Assembly (NCBI GenBank): GCA_051868045.1 | Contig: JBJDZN010000047.1 | Coordinates: 1 to 27,396 of the forward strand | DNA length: 27,396 bases | Source of the DNA: CAKSQF01 sp051868045 | GTDB lineage: Bacteria; Bacillota; Clostridia; Oscillospirales; CAG-272 | Direction of reading: 5' to 3' | Shown: positions 6,221 through 13,431 of the stretch, piece after piece | Layout: the number at the start of each line of letters is the position of its first letter | Position numbering within the stretch: the first letter of the stretch is position 1 | Notes under the pieces: model-generated | Seen by the model: only the letters and a program-made list of their open reading frames with translations | Databases searched by the model: none | Told to the model about the DNA's origin: nothing | Made by a program: the position numbers and the translations under genes

Positions 6221-8197
6221 ATGAAAAAACGGAATATCGAAAAGCGGCTGAGACAGGCGTTTTCAAATGCCACCCCGGATGTGCTTGACGGCGTCCTTTC
6301 CAAATGCGAAGAACAGAAAGGTAAGGTAATCGTTATGCCGAAATCAAAAATCAAAAACAGATTCACAAAATGGACCGCTTGCGCCGCTGCCGCAATCATT
6401 CTGCTTGCGGGCGGACTGTTCGGAGTCCACATTTATCAGACCAATTACAGGGTCGATTCGGTGGTTTCGCTGGACGTCAATCCCAGCATTGAAATCCAGA
6501 CCAATCAGAAAGAGCAGGTTCTTGCCGTCAATGCCCTGAACGAGGACGGCAAAATCGTCATCGGAAACATGAATTTCAAGGGCAGTGACCTTGAAGTAAC
6601 CGTGAATGCCCTGATCGGTTCCATGCTTCGCAACGGCTATCTGAGCGAAGTTGCCAACTCGATTCTCGTTTCCATCGACGGAAACAACACCGAAAGAACC
6701 GCCGCCCTTCAGCAGAAGCTGGTCGATGAGATCAACAATCTGCTTCAGACCGACACCTTCAGTGGTGCGGTCCTCTGCCAGACCGTATCCTCTGACGATG
6801 ATCTGAAGGCAATTGCCGAAGAATACGGAATTTCAAAGGGAAAGGCGCAGCTGATCAACCAGATCGTCGAGCAGAATCCCCAGTATACCCTGGAGGAACT
6901 TGCCGCTCTCACGATCAACGAGCTGAATCTTCTGAGCGAGTCGGAAAACATCCAGCTTGAGAATATCAGTTCTACCGGTTCTGCCAGTGATAAGGCCTAC
7001 ATCGGCATGGAGAGTGCAAAGGAAGCCGCCTATGCACATGCAGGCATCACGGCGGACAGCGTGATCACGGGACTTGAAATTGAACTGGATTATAAACATT
7101 CCGTCATGGTCTACGAGGTTGAATTTGTCTGTGGCGGCAACGAATACGAATACGAGATCAATGCCACCACGGGTGAGGTTCTGGAATTCGAGAAAAAGGT
7201 CAAGGATCAGAAAGAGTCCGTTGCAGATGTCACCGTCAGTGCGGAAACGGCAAAGGCGGTCGCATTCGAGGATGCCGGGGTCAAGGATGACAGCATTGTT
7301 ACCGAGTTCGAGATCGAACTGGACAACAAAAATTCTGTCATGGTCTACAAGATCGAATTTAAGTACGACGGCAACGAATATGAGTACCAGATCAGTGCCA
7401 CCACAGCCGAAATCATAAGCAGCCAAAAAGAGATCAAGGACCGCGAGGAGCAGAACGATAATCAGGAATCCTCTGTCGATTCCACCATCGGCAAGGAAGC
7501 GGCTTTGGCAATCGCTTTCGGTCATGCCGGCGTCACGGCTGACAAGGATGCTTCCGAACTTGACATTGAACGGGAATACAACAACGGTTCCGTCACCTAT
7601 ACCGTTGAGTTCATCTTCAACGGTTATGAATACGAATACGAAATTGATGCTGTCACCGGCGAGATTCTGAACGATTCGAAAGAGGTTCGGGACAACCGGG
7701 ATCAATCCGGAAATCAGGAATCCTCTGCCGACTCCACCATCGACAAGGAAGCGGCTTTGGCAATCGCATTCGGTCATGCCGGCGTTACGGCTGACAAAGA
7801 TGCTCCCGTGATTGACATTGAACGGGAATACAACAACGGTTCCGTCACCTATACCGTTAAGTTCATCTTCAACGGTTATGAATACGAATACGAGATTGAC
7901 GGTTTCACCGGCGAGATTCTGAACGATTCGAAAGAAGTCCGGGACTACCGGAATCAGTCCGGAAATCAGGAATCCTCTGCCGATTCCACCATCGGCAAGG
8001 AAGCGGCGAAGGCAATCGCATTCAGTCATGCCGGCGTCACGGCTGACAAAGATGCTCCCGTGCTTGACATTGAACGGGAATACAACAACGGTTCCGTCAC
8101 CTATACCGTTAAGTTCATCTTCAACGGTTATGAATACGAATATGAGATTGACGGTTTCACCGGCGAGATTCTGAACGATTCGAAAGAGGTCAGATAA
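6221..8197 (+). CDS. RsgI-like membrane anti-sigma factor with five PepSY-like repeats
   Basis: A 658-residue single-pass membrane protein. Residues 1-50 are cytoplasmic and would bind the sigma factor; one transmembrane helix spans about 52-72. Outside lies an RsgI-like juxtamembrane domain starting with VVSLDVNPSIEI (81-92). In studied RsgI proteins the Asn-Pro bond of this motif (here N87-P88) is self-cleaved, a step needed for signalling. Residues about 260-658 hold five PepSY-like repeats, recognisable by EAA..IAF.HAGV, a two-strand hairpin and EYEYEID..TGEIL. PepSY domains are known as protease inhibitors or propeptides, so the array may sense a wall or surface protease or polymer. ATG 6221 is preferred over 6209 because AAAGGA (6203-6208) directly abuts the latter. 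A strong terminator lies downstream at 8333. Confidence 0.85.
   Translation: MKKRNIEKRLRQAFSNATPDVLDGVLSKCEEQKGKVIVMPKSKIKNRFTKWTACAAAAIILLAGGLFGVHIYQTNYRVDSVVSLDVNPSIEIQTNQKEQVLAVNALNEDGKIVIGNMNFKGSDLEVTVNALIGSMLRNGYLSEVANSILVSIDGNNTERTAALQQKLVDEINNLLQTDTFSGAVLCQTVSSDDDLKAIAEEYGISKGKAQLINQIVEQNPQYTLEELAALTINELNLLSESENIQLENISSTGSASDKAYIGMESAKEAAYAHAGITADSVITGLEIELDYKHSVMVYEVEFVCGGNEYEYEINATTGEVLEFEKKVKDQKESVADVTVSAETAKAVAFEDAGVKDDSIVTEFEIELDNKNSVMVYKIEFKYDGNEYEYQISATTAEIISSQKEIKDREEQNDNQESSVDSTIGKEAALAIAFGHAGVTADKDASELDIEREYNNGSVTYTVEFIFNGYEYEYEIDAVTGEILNDSKEVRDNRDQSGNQESSADSTIDKEAALAIAFGHAGVTADKDAPVIDIEREYNNGSVTYTVKFIFNGYEYEYEIDGFTGEILNDSKEVRDYRNQSGNQESSADSTIGKEAAKAIAFSHAGVTADKDAPVLDIEREYNNGSVTYTVKFIFNGYEYEYEIDGFTGEILNDSKEVR
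7001..8197 (+). repeat. five tandem PepSY-coding repeats
   Basis: Repeat starts are 7001, 7235, 7487, 7739 and 7991. The first unit is 234 bases (78 codons); the next three steps are exactly 252 bases (84 codons), including a linker rich in Gln, Glu and Ser. Units 1 and 2 have diverged, whereas units 3, 4 and 5 share long blocks of identical DNA and differ at few positions. This points to recent in-frame duplication, so copy number may vary between strains. Confidence 0.9.
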
Positions 8198-8332
8198 ACC
8201 ATAACCCCGTGACAAGCAGGACAACGGACACCCTTTCCGCATAAGCTGACATTCACCTTTCCATGGGACGGTCAGAAGAGGCAAAACAGGTATCTATAAC
8301 ACACGAAAACAACGTCGGTTCCACGCTTTTTA

Positions 8333-8375
8333 AGGAGCCCCCGGTCAGTAGTTGACAGGGGGCTCCTCTTTTTTT
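8333..8375 (+). terminator. intrinsic terminator after the sigma/anti-sigma operon
   Basis: AGGAGCCCCC (8333-8342) pairs perfectly with GGGGGCTCCT (8358-8367), followed by CTTTTTTT. Apart from this hairpin, the 315-base gap 8198-8512 shows nothing I can name; no consensus promoter for the following gene is evident. Confidence 0.93.
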
Positions 8376-8512
8376 ATCCAATTCACGGATTTTTTCATGC
8401 TTTCAGGCATATCGGCACAAGTTTACACGGATTTGACAAGACCATGCCGTTGATTTTACCTGTACCAGCTAAAATAATCATATCCATAAGATTATGTAAT
8501 ATTCTGTAAGAG

Positions 8513-9424
8513 GTGGTTTTTATCAAATACGCAATTGTGGATTTAGGCTCTAACACCATCCGTTTATCTGTGTATCACATCCTGCCGGAGGGAAATTACG
8601 AGCTGCTTTTTTCCAAGAAGGAAATGGCGGGATTGGTCAATTATATCAGCGACGGTGTCCTGTCAAAGGCGGGAATCCACTGTGCATGCACCATATTGTC
8701 GAAATTCCGTGTGCTTCTGCAGCATTTTGAAATAAAAGATATGTATGTCTTTGCCACGGCATCCCTGCGCAACATTCGGAATACCGAAGAGGCGGTCCGG
8801 ACGATCCGTCAGGAGACGGGAATTGAAGTGGAGGTTCTCCCCGGCGATATGGAGGCAGAACTCGGATATTACGGCGCATTACAGACTCAGGAACTGCGGG
8901 ACGGTGCCATGTTTGACATCGGCGGAGGCAGTACGGAAATCGTGGAAGTCCGGGACGGCAGGATTTTGCGTGCCCAAAGTCAACCCATAGGCTCACTGAA
9001 TCTGTTTAAAAACTGTGTTTCCAAAATCTGGCCCCAAAAAAAGGAACTGGAGACCATGGAAAAAATGGTGCGCAAAGCACTGTCCAATGCCAATCTGCCT
9101 TCAGAAAAGACCGACTATGTCTGCGGAGTAGGAGGGACTGCCAGAGCCGTGTTGAAAATCGCCAACGCCTGGTACGACAGACCGGAAACGGAACGCCGGA
9201 TGACCCCGAAGGAATTACATCAACTGGCGAAAGCTCTGCAAAAGCAGAATGAAAAAGCCAGACAGGTGGTGCTGAACATCTGCCCCGACCGAATCCATAC
9301 GATTTTACCCGGCATTCTGCTGATGGATGCCGTATGCGCCAGCCTGTGCAAAAAGGAACTGTATATCAGTCTCACCGGCGTTCGGGAGGGGTATCTCTAT
9401 CACAAAATTCTGAAAGAGGAATAA
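8513..9424 (+). CDS. ppx: Ppx/GppA-family phosphatase (exopolyphosphatase-like)
   Basis: An approximately 300-residue ASKHA-fold phosphatase of the Ppx/GppA family, which removes phosphate from polyphosphate ends or hydrolyses pppGpp. Visible: phosphate-1 loop DLGSNTIRLSVY near the N-terminus, FATASLRN, the FDIGGGSTEI second phosphate-binding loop, and VGGTAR. At about 303 residues it contains only the core domains and lacks the C-terminal HD domain of long Ppx proteins. The start is odd: the only standard codon is GTG at 8513, which lies inside the best ribosome site AGAGGTGG, while the conserved protein beginning (KYAIVDLG) would follow an ATC at 8522 spaced five bases after that site. It precedes a polyphosphate kinase gene, so a polyphosphate role is favoured. 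Confidence 0.88.
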   Translation: MVFIKYAIVDLGSNTIRLSVYHILPEGNYELLFSKKEMAGLVNYISDGVLSKAGIHCACTILSKFRVLLQHFEIKDMYVFATASLRNIRNTEEAVRTIRQETGIEVEVLPGDMEAELGYYGALQTQELRDGAMFDIGGGSTEIVEVRDGRILRAQSQPIGSLNLFKNCVSKIWPQKKELETMEKMVRKALSNANLPSEKTDYVCGVGGTARAVLKIANAWYDRPETERRMTPKELHQLAKALQKQNEKARQVVLNICPDRIHTILPGILLMDAVCASLCKKELYISLTGVREGYLYHKILKEE

Positions 9425-9561
9425 ATCAGAATATGACTGCAATTCTCCGATGCCGATTCCGGGCATGAACCGGGATGGCGAAGTTCCAATATTTCGGCGA
9501 ATTAACACAAATTGTCAACATTGAAACGGGAAAGATACAGGAATGATAAAGGAGACGGTGT

Positions 9562-11799
9562 ATGAAAAATACGTTTTGGCAATCCCTGCGGAAAATCCCC
9601 GGGCATCTTTTGAACCGTGCCTCTGAGCAAACACCAAAAGCTTCGGAATCCGGCAGTGAACAGGGAAATCCCGTACTGCCGACAACGGAACTAAGGAAAG
9701 GAGATTCTATTTTTACGGCTATGGAGAAGAAAAGCCTTTATATCAATCGGGAGCTGTCATGGCTGAAATTCAACGAACGGGTCCTGGAGGAAGCGGAGCG
9801 TGAAGACGTCCCGCTTTGCGAACGTCTGAATTTTCTGTCCATCTACCAAAGCAATCTGGACGAATTCTTCATGGTTCGGGTAGGCTCTCTGGTGGATCAG
9901 ATGCTGCTGTCCCGGAGTATGACCGACTCCAAGACCCATATGACGGCGGAAGAGCAGATTCAGGCAGTCCTGAAGGAAGTGCGCAAACTGGACAGTCGGA
10001 AAGGAAATGCCTACGGTGCTTTGCTGGAGCAGTTGGACACCCATGGAATCCGATTGGTGGATTTCCGCAAAATAGGCAAAAAAGAAAGTGAATCACTGGA
10101 GGAGTACTTCGACAAAGAGATCGCCGCCCTGCTGTCTCCCAGCATCGTCGGAAAGCGACAGCCTTTCCCTTTCCTGCGCAACAAGGAGATTTATGCCGCC
10201 GTCGTGCTGACAGGAAAAAGCGGAAAAGAAAAGCTGGGCATCATTCCCTGCGGCTCCAATGTGTTCCCTCGGCTGATCCCGGTTCCCATGCGGCAGGGTG
10301 AGTATATGTTATCGGAGGAATTGATTCTCCACTTCATTCCGAAAGTGTTCAAGGACTATCGGGTAAAATCCAAATCCCTGATCCGGATCACACGCAGTGC
10401 AGACATTGATGCAGACGCCCTGTACGATGAGGATCTGGACTACCGGGAATTCATGGTCGAAATCATCAAACAGCGCAGAAGGCTTTCTCCTGTCCGTCTG
10501 GAGCTGTCACGGGAACTGGACGAGGGCATTGTAGAGGCACTTTGCCGATATGCGGAAGTGGAGCCGCACTCCGTATTCCGAAGCAGTACGCCTTTGGATC
10601 TGTCCTTTCTGTTCGAGATTCAGGATACCTTGCGGCAGATCCCGGAATTGTTCTACAAAAAGCATGTCCCCCGGAGATCGCCCCAGTTTCAAAGCGGAAA
10701 ATCCATCTTACAGCAGATTCGTGAGCGGGATAAACTGCTGTCCTATCCCTTCGACAGTATGCGTCCGTTTCTGGATATGCTGAGAGAAGCTGCCAATGAT
10801 GACAAGGTCATTTCCATCAAAATGACGCTTTACCGTGTTGCAAGGCAGAGCAAGGTTGTAGAGTCGCTGATTGAGGCGGCAGAGAACGGCAAAGAGGTTC
10901 AGGTTCTGGTGGAGCTGAAGGCAAGATTTGATGAAGAGAACAACATCGAGTGGTCCCGCCGTCTGGAAAATGCCGGCTGCCACGTGGTCTACGGTCTGGA
11001 CGGCTACAAGGTTCACTCCAAACTCTGCCTGATTACCCGTCTGGAAGCAGGTCAGGTTGAATATTTTACTCAGATCGGTACAGGCAACTACAATGAGAAA
11101 ACCGCCCGTCTATACACGGATCTGTCTCTTATGACTGCCGATCAATCCATTGGTCTGAATGCCGCAGCCGTATTCCAATCCCTTGCTTTGGGAGAGGTTC
11201 TGGATGAAAGTCCCACACTGCTTGTGGCACCCAGATGTCTTCAGAATCGGATTCTGGACATGATCGACGAAGAAATTGCCCATGCCCGTACCGGAGAACC
11301 TGCATACATCGGTCTGAAGATCAATTCCCTGACAGACAAGACCATTATCGACCGATTGATTACGGCATCCCGGGAGGGGGTCACCATTGATATGGTAGTA
11401 CGCGGCATTTGCTGCCTGCGTCCCGGTGTGGAAGGTGCTACCGATCACATCCGCATCATCAGCATTGTCGGGCGTTTTCTGGAGCATTCCCGAATCTATC
11501 TTTTCGGCATCGGCAAGCGGCAGAAAGTCTATATTTCCTCGGCAGATTTTATGACACGGAACACCCTGCGCCGGGTAGAAGTGGCGGCTCCGATCCGGGA
11601 TCCGGAGCTGCGAAGCAGACTGGTGGAAATGTTCCGATTGATGCTGCAGGACAATCAGCAAGCCAGAGAATTGAAGGCAGACGGAAAATACGTGCGCGTG
11701 CGCAACGGAGAACCGCCGATCAACAGTCAGGAAGGATTCTGTCGGCAGGCATACGAGCAGGCAACGGATGAGCAGGAAGGGGTGGAGGTCAGAGTCTGA
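9562..11799 (+). CDS. ppk1: polyphosphate kinase 1
   Basis: Makes long-chain polyphosphate from ATP, reversibly. The PPK1 domain order is visible: N-terminal YINRELSWLKFNERVLEEA, then the two C-terminal phospholipase D-like domains. The autophosphorylated histidine is His485 in YKVHSKLCLITR, preceded by ARFDEENNI; the second conserved histidine is His642 in FLEHSRIY, and SSADFMTRN follows. At 745 residues it is longer than usual, owing to about 53 polar residues before the conserved start. AAGGAG (9549-9554) supports the ATG at 9562, but an internal ATG at 9721, preceded by AAAGGAG at 9697, would give a family-typical 692-residue protein. It lies 137 bases after the Ppx-like gene, together making and degrading polyphosphate, and ends at a hairpin terminator. 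Confidence 0.95.
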   Translation: MKNTFWQSLRKIPGHLLNRASEQTPKASESGSEQGNPVLPTTELRKGDSIFTAMEKKSLYINRELSWLKFNERVLEEAEREDVPLCERLNFLSIYQSNLDEFFMVRVGSLVDQMLLSRSMTDSKTHMTAEEQIQAVLKEVRKLDSRKGNAYGALLEQLDTHGIRLVDFRKIGKKESESLEEYFDKEIAALLSPSIVGKRQPFPFLRNKEIYAAVVLTGKSGKEKLGIIPCGSNVFPRLIPVPMRQGEYMLSEELILHFIPKVFKDYRVKSKSLIRITRSADIDADALYDEDLDYREFMVEIIKQRRRLSPVRLELSRELDEGIVEALCRYAEVEPHSVFRSSTPLDLSFLFEIQDTLRQIPELFYKKHVPRRSPQFQSGKSILQQIRERDKLLSYPFDSMRPFLDMLREAANDDKVISIKMTLYRVARQSKVVESLIEAAENGKEVQVLVELKARFDEENNIEWSRRLENAGCHVVYGLDGYKVHSKLCLITRLEAGQVEYFTQIGTGNYNEKTARLYTDLSLMTADQSIGLNAAAVFQSLALGEVLDESPTLLVAPRCLQNRILDMIDEEIAHARTGEPAYIGLKINSLTDKTIIDRLITASREGVTIDMVVRGICCLRPGVEGATDHIRIISIVGRFLEHSRIYLFGIGKRQKVYISSADFMTRNTLRRVEVAAPIRDPELRSRLVEMFRLMLQDNQQARELKADGKYVRVRNGEPPINSQEGFCRQAYEQATDEQEGVEVRV

Positions 11800-11823
11800 C
11801 GCTCCTCCCTCCGGATTGCACCC

Positions 11824-11853
11824 AAAAACGGCACCTGAAAGGCACCGTTTTTT
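11824..11853 (+). terminator. terminator-like hairpin after ppk1, also a repeat unit
   Basis: ACGG..CCT/AGG..CCGT with a CA/CA internal mismatch, flanked by A5 and T6, 24 bases after the ppk1 stop. A nearly identical hairpin occurs at 12055-12085, so this one belongs to the tRNA-proximal repeat. Confidence 0.65.
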
Positions 11854-11854
11854 G

Positions 11855-12044
11855 TTGGCTGGGATGACAAGGCGTTGAAAGGTTCAACCCCTTTCTTTGN
11901 NNNNNNNNNNNNNNNNNNNNNNNNNNNNNNNNNNNNNNNNNNNNNNNNNNNNNNNNNNNNNNNNNNNNNNNNNNNNNNNNNNNNNNNNNNNNNNNNNNNT
12001 TGGCTGGGATGACAGGGTGTTGAAAGGTTCAACCCCTTTCTTTG
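11855..12044. repeat. tandem tRNA-Gln-tail plus hairpin repeats, collapsed at the gap
   Basis: Two copies (11855-11899 and 12000-12044) start TTGGCTGGGATGACA, identical to the CCA end, acceptor 3' strand and part of the T arm of the tRNA-Gln gene at 12088-12161. Each continues with GTTGAAAGGTTCAAC, itself an inverted repeat, then CCCCTTTCTTTG. Copy two to the tRNA tail is 87 bases, and the hairpin at 12055-12085 resembles that at 11824-11853. The array therefore seems to be an ~87-base tandem unit of [tRNA tail, small hairpin, terminator], with the gap falling inside it. Confidence 0.75.
11900..11999. other. assembly gap of 100 Ns
   Basis: Exactly 100 unknown bases, the conventional placeholder for a gap of unknown size. 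Identical sequence on both sides (GTTCAACCCCTTTCTTTG before it; the next repeat copy after it) indicates that the repeat caused the break. The true length is unknown. Confidence 0.97.
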
Positions 12045-12054
12045 TCTTTCCAAC

Positions 12055-12085
12055 AAAAAACGGCACCTGAAAGGCGCCGTTTTTT
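12055..12085 (-). terminator. terminator of tRNA-Gln
   Basis: ACGGC/GCCGT plus CCT/AGG stem with a GAA loop, flanked by A6 and T6. On the - strand it follows the CCA end of tRNA-Gln by about two bases and has a T-run. Confidence 0.75.
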
Positions 12086-12087
12086 GT

Positions 12088-12161
12088 TGGCTGGGATGAC
12101 AGGGGTTGAACCTGTACTACAAGAGTCAAAGTCTCGTGTGCTGCCGCTACACCACATCCCA
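12088..12161 (-). tRNA. tRNA-Gln (anticodon TTG)
   Basis: A 74-base cloverleaf read on the - strand. Acceptor TGGGATG pairs with CATCCCA, then discriminator G and encoded CCA. The anticodon arm is CGAGA-CTTTGAC-TCTTG, giving anticodon TTG (glutamine), and the T arm is ACAGG-TTCAACC-CCTGT. Its 3' end is copied in the adjacent repeats. Confidence 0.96.
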
Positions 12162-12167
12162 ATATTC

Positions 12168-12195
12168 AAAAAGCCGCAATTTTTGCGGCTTTTTT
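12168..12195 (-). terminator. terminator between tRNA-Ser and tRNA-Gln
   Basis: GCCGCAA (12173-12179) pairs with TTGCGGC (12183-12189), flanked by A5 and T6, so it works on both strands. It lies one base after tRNA-Ser. If efficient, tRNA-Gln would need read-through. Confidence 0.7.
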
Positions 12196-12196
12196 C

Positions 12197-12287
12197 TGGC
12201 GGAAGAGGTGGGATTCGAACCCACGAGCCACTTGCGTGACTACCTGATTTCGAGTCAGGGCCGTTATGACCGCTTCGATACTCTTCC
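12197..12287 (-). tRNA. tRNA-Ser (anticodon CGA)
   Basis: A 91-base class II tRNA on the - strand. Acceptor GGAAGAG/CTCTTCC with discriminator G and encoded CCA; anticodon arm CCTGA-CTCGAAA-TCAGG gives CGA (serine, codon TCG); a long variable arm with GTCACGCAAGTGGC is typical of tRNA-Ser; T arm GTGGG-TTCGAAT-CCCAC. Confidence 0.96.
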
Positions 12288-12315
12288 ATACGATCCCAAA
12301 GCAGAACCGTTTGCT

Positions 12316-12344
12316 ATTATAGCATACTCTTTTGACTTTTGCAA
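12316..12344 (-). promoter_or_regulatory. promoter of the tRNA-Ser/tRNA-Gln pair
   Basis: On the - strand: TTGCAA (complement of 12339-12344), 17-base spacer, TATAAT (complement of 12316-12321), ending about 29 bases before tRNA-Ser. Confidence 0.8.
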
Positions 12345-12363
12345 GAGGTTTCCAAAAATTTTT

Positions 12364-13431
12364 TCAATTTTTTTGCCCGATCGCATACAGGCAGAGGTCC
12401 CATGCGGGAACATATTCCGGTCTGCGCAGATACAGCCGATAATCGGGGCAAAGCCGATGAACCGTCAGGGGCAGTTCGAACAGATCCCCACTGCGGTGAT
12501 AAAGGGAAATCTGCAAATCGGGGCGGCAACGGCGAATGGTCTGCTCCGCTCCCTCAATCGCTTCCCTTTCGGCTCCCTCTACGTCCATTTTGAGAAAATC
12601 CAATTCCCGGTCCGCATACACGCTGTCCACACGGAGCATCTCTGTCTCAACGCTCCTTTTCACGCCGTATACCGACGAATTTCGGTTTCCCTCGGAGGAA
12701 AAGGTCAGGGTGGTGTCGGCATTCCATGCGCCGGCGTGATGAGGATGGACAAAGACAAGCCCCTCCGACTCCAGATAGGCACACAGTTTTTTATAGCTCC
12801 GGAGGTCCGGCTCCCACGCCTCAATGCCCTCCACATGGGACGCATGGGACAGCAGCGTTTTGATACTGTCCCCGGTATAGGCACCCAAATCGGCGCAGAA
12901 ACGGTAGCGTTCGGGGCGAAGAATCTCCTTCCAGATGCTGCTCTCATCCGAAAAGCTGTCCCGAAGGGGACGGATGGAGCCGCTCAGGCGGTAGTCCACC
13001 ACGTGATCGAAAACCCGTTTTGATTCGTCATCGGCAAGCAGTTCCCGGACTTCTTCCAGTTCATTTTTGTGGGCATTATAGTAAGAACCGTCGAAAAGCT
13101 CGTCCCCGGCAATGGGAACATCCGGAGCATAGAACTCGAATTCCCGATCCAGTCGATCAAAGTTGGCAAGCACGTCGGGAAGATGGCTGCCGAATGCCAG
13201 CAGAATGATAAAATCCCCGTACTTTTCCCTTGCTTCGGACAGGGACAGCACCCTTTTACCGTGGAAAAGGTGTCCTCTCACGAAGCCGTCGGAGGCAAAA
13301 AAATCGGCGACCGGAATTCCACGGCTTTCCAGCACGCCAAGAATCTTATCGGCACCGTTGCCCATCCCGTAAATCAGGATGGGCTTATGGGTATCCTTTA
13401 GTTTTGTCCAAAGATCAATTGGAAAACTCAT
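12364..13431 (-). CDS. FkbM-family methyltransferase
   Basis: A 355-residue protein. Residues 1-110 resemble a small nucleotide-binding fold (ILIYGMGNGADKIL, 18-31) of a kind often fused to FkbM methyltransferases. From about residue 175 comes the S-adenosylmethionine-binding domain: ADLGAYTGDS (180-189), then EAWEPDL, FLKMDVEGAE (279-288) and YHRSGDLFELP (311-321), typical of FkbM enzymes that O-methylate sugars or polyketides. The acceptor is unknown. The ATG at 13431 overlaps the last 17 bases of the aspartate kinase gene in another frame; no good ribosome site precedes it, suggesting coupling to the upstream gene. An upstream in-frame TTG (13476) is less likely. No strong terminator is visible after the stop. 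A link to aspartate metabolism is not evident. Confidence 0.85.
   Translation of the reverse strand: MSFPIDLWTKLKDTHKPILIYGMGNGADKILGVLESRGIPVADFFASDGFVRGHLFHGKRVLSLSEAREKYGDFIILLAFGSHLPDVLANFDRLDREFEFYAPDVPIAGDELFDGSYYNAHKNELEEVRELLADDESKRVFDHVVDYRLSGSIRPLRDSFSDESSIWKEILRPERYRFCADLGAYTGDSIKTLLSHASHVEGIEAWEPDLRSYKKLCAYLESEGLVFVHPHHAGAWNADTTLTFSSEGNRNSSVYGVKRSVETEMLRVDSVYADRELDFLKMDVEGAEREAIEGAEQTIRRCRPDLQISLYHRSGDLFELPLTVHRLCPDYRLYLRRPEYVPAWDLCLYAIGQKN

Noticed and set aside
6833..8284. 483-codon - strand open frame opposite the anti-sigma gene
   Set aside because: Its repeats simply mirror the PepSY-coding repeats, and it lacks a start signal. The + strand frame has the lead residues, membrane helix and RsgI motif.
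11727..12289. Short - strand open frames through the gap and tRNAs
   Set aside because: They persist only because the repeat period (87) is a multiple of three, and they include unknown bases and tRNA sequence.
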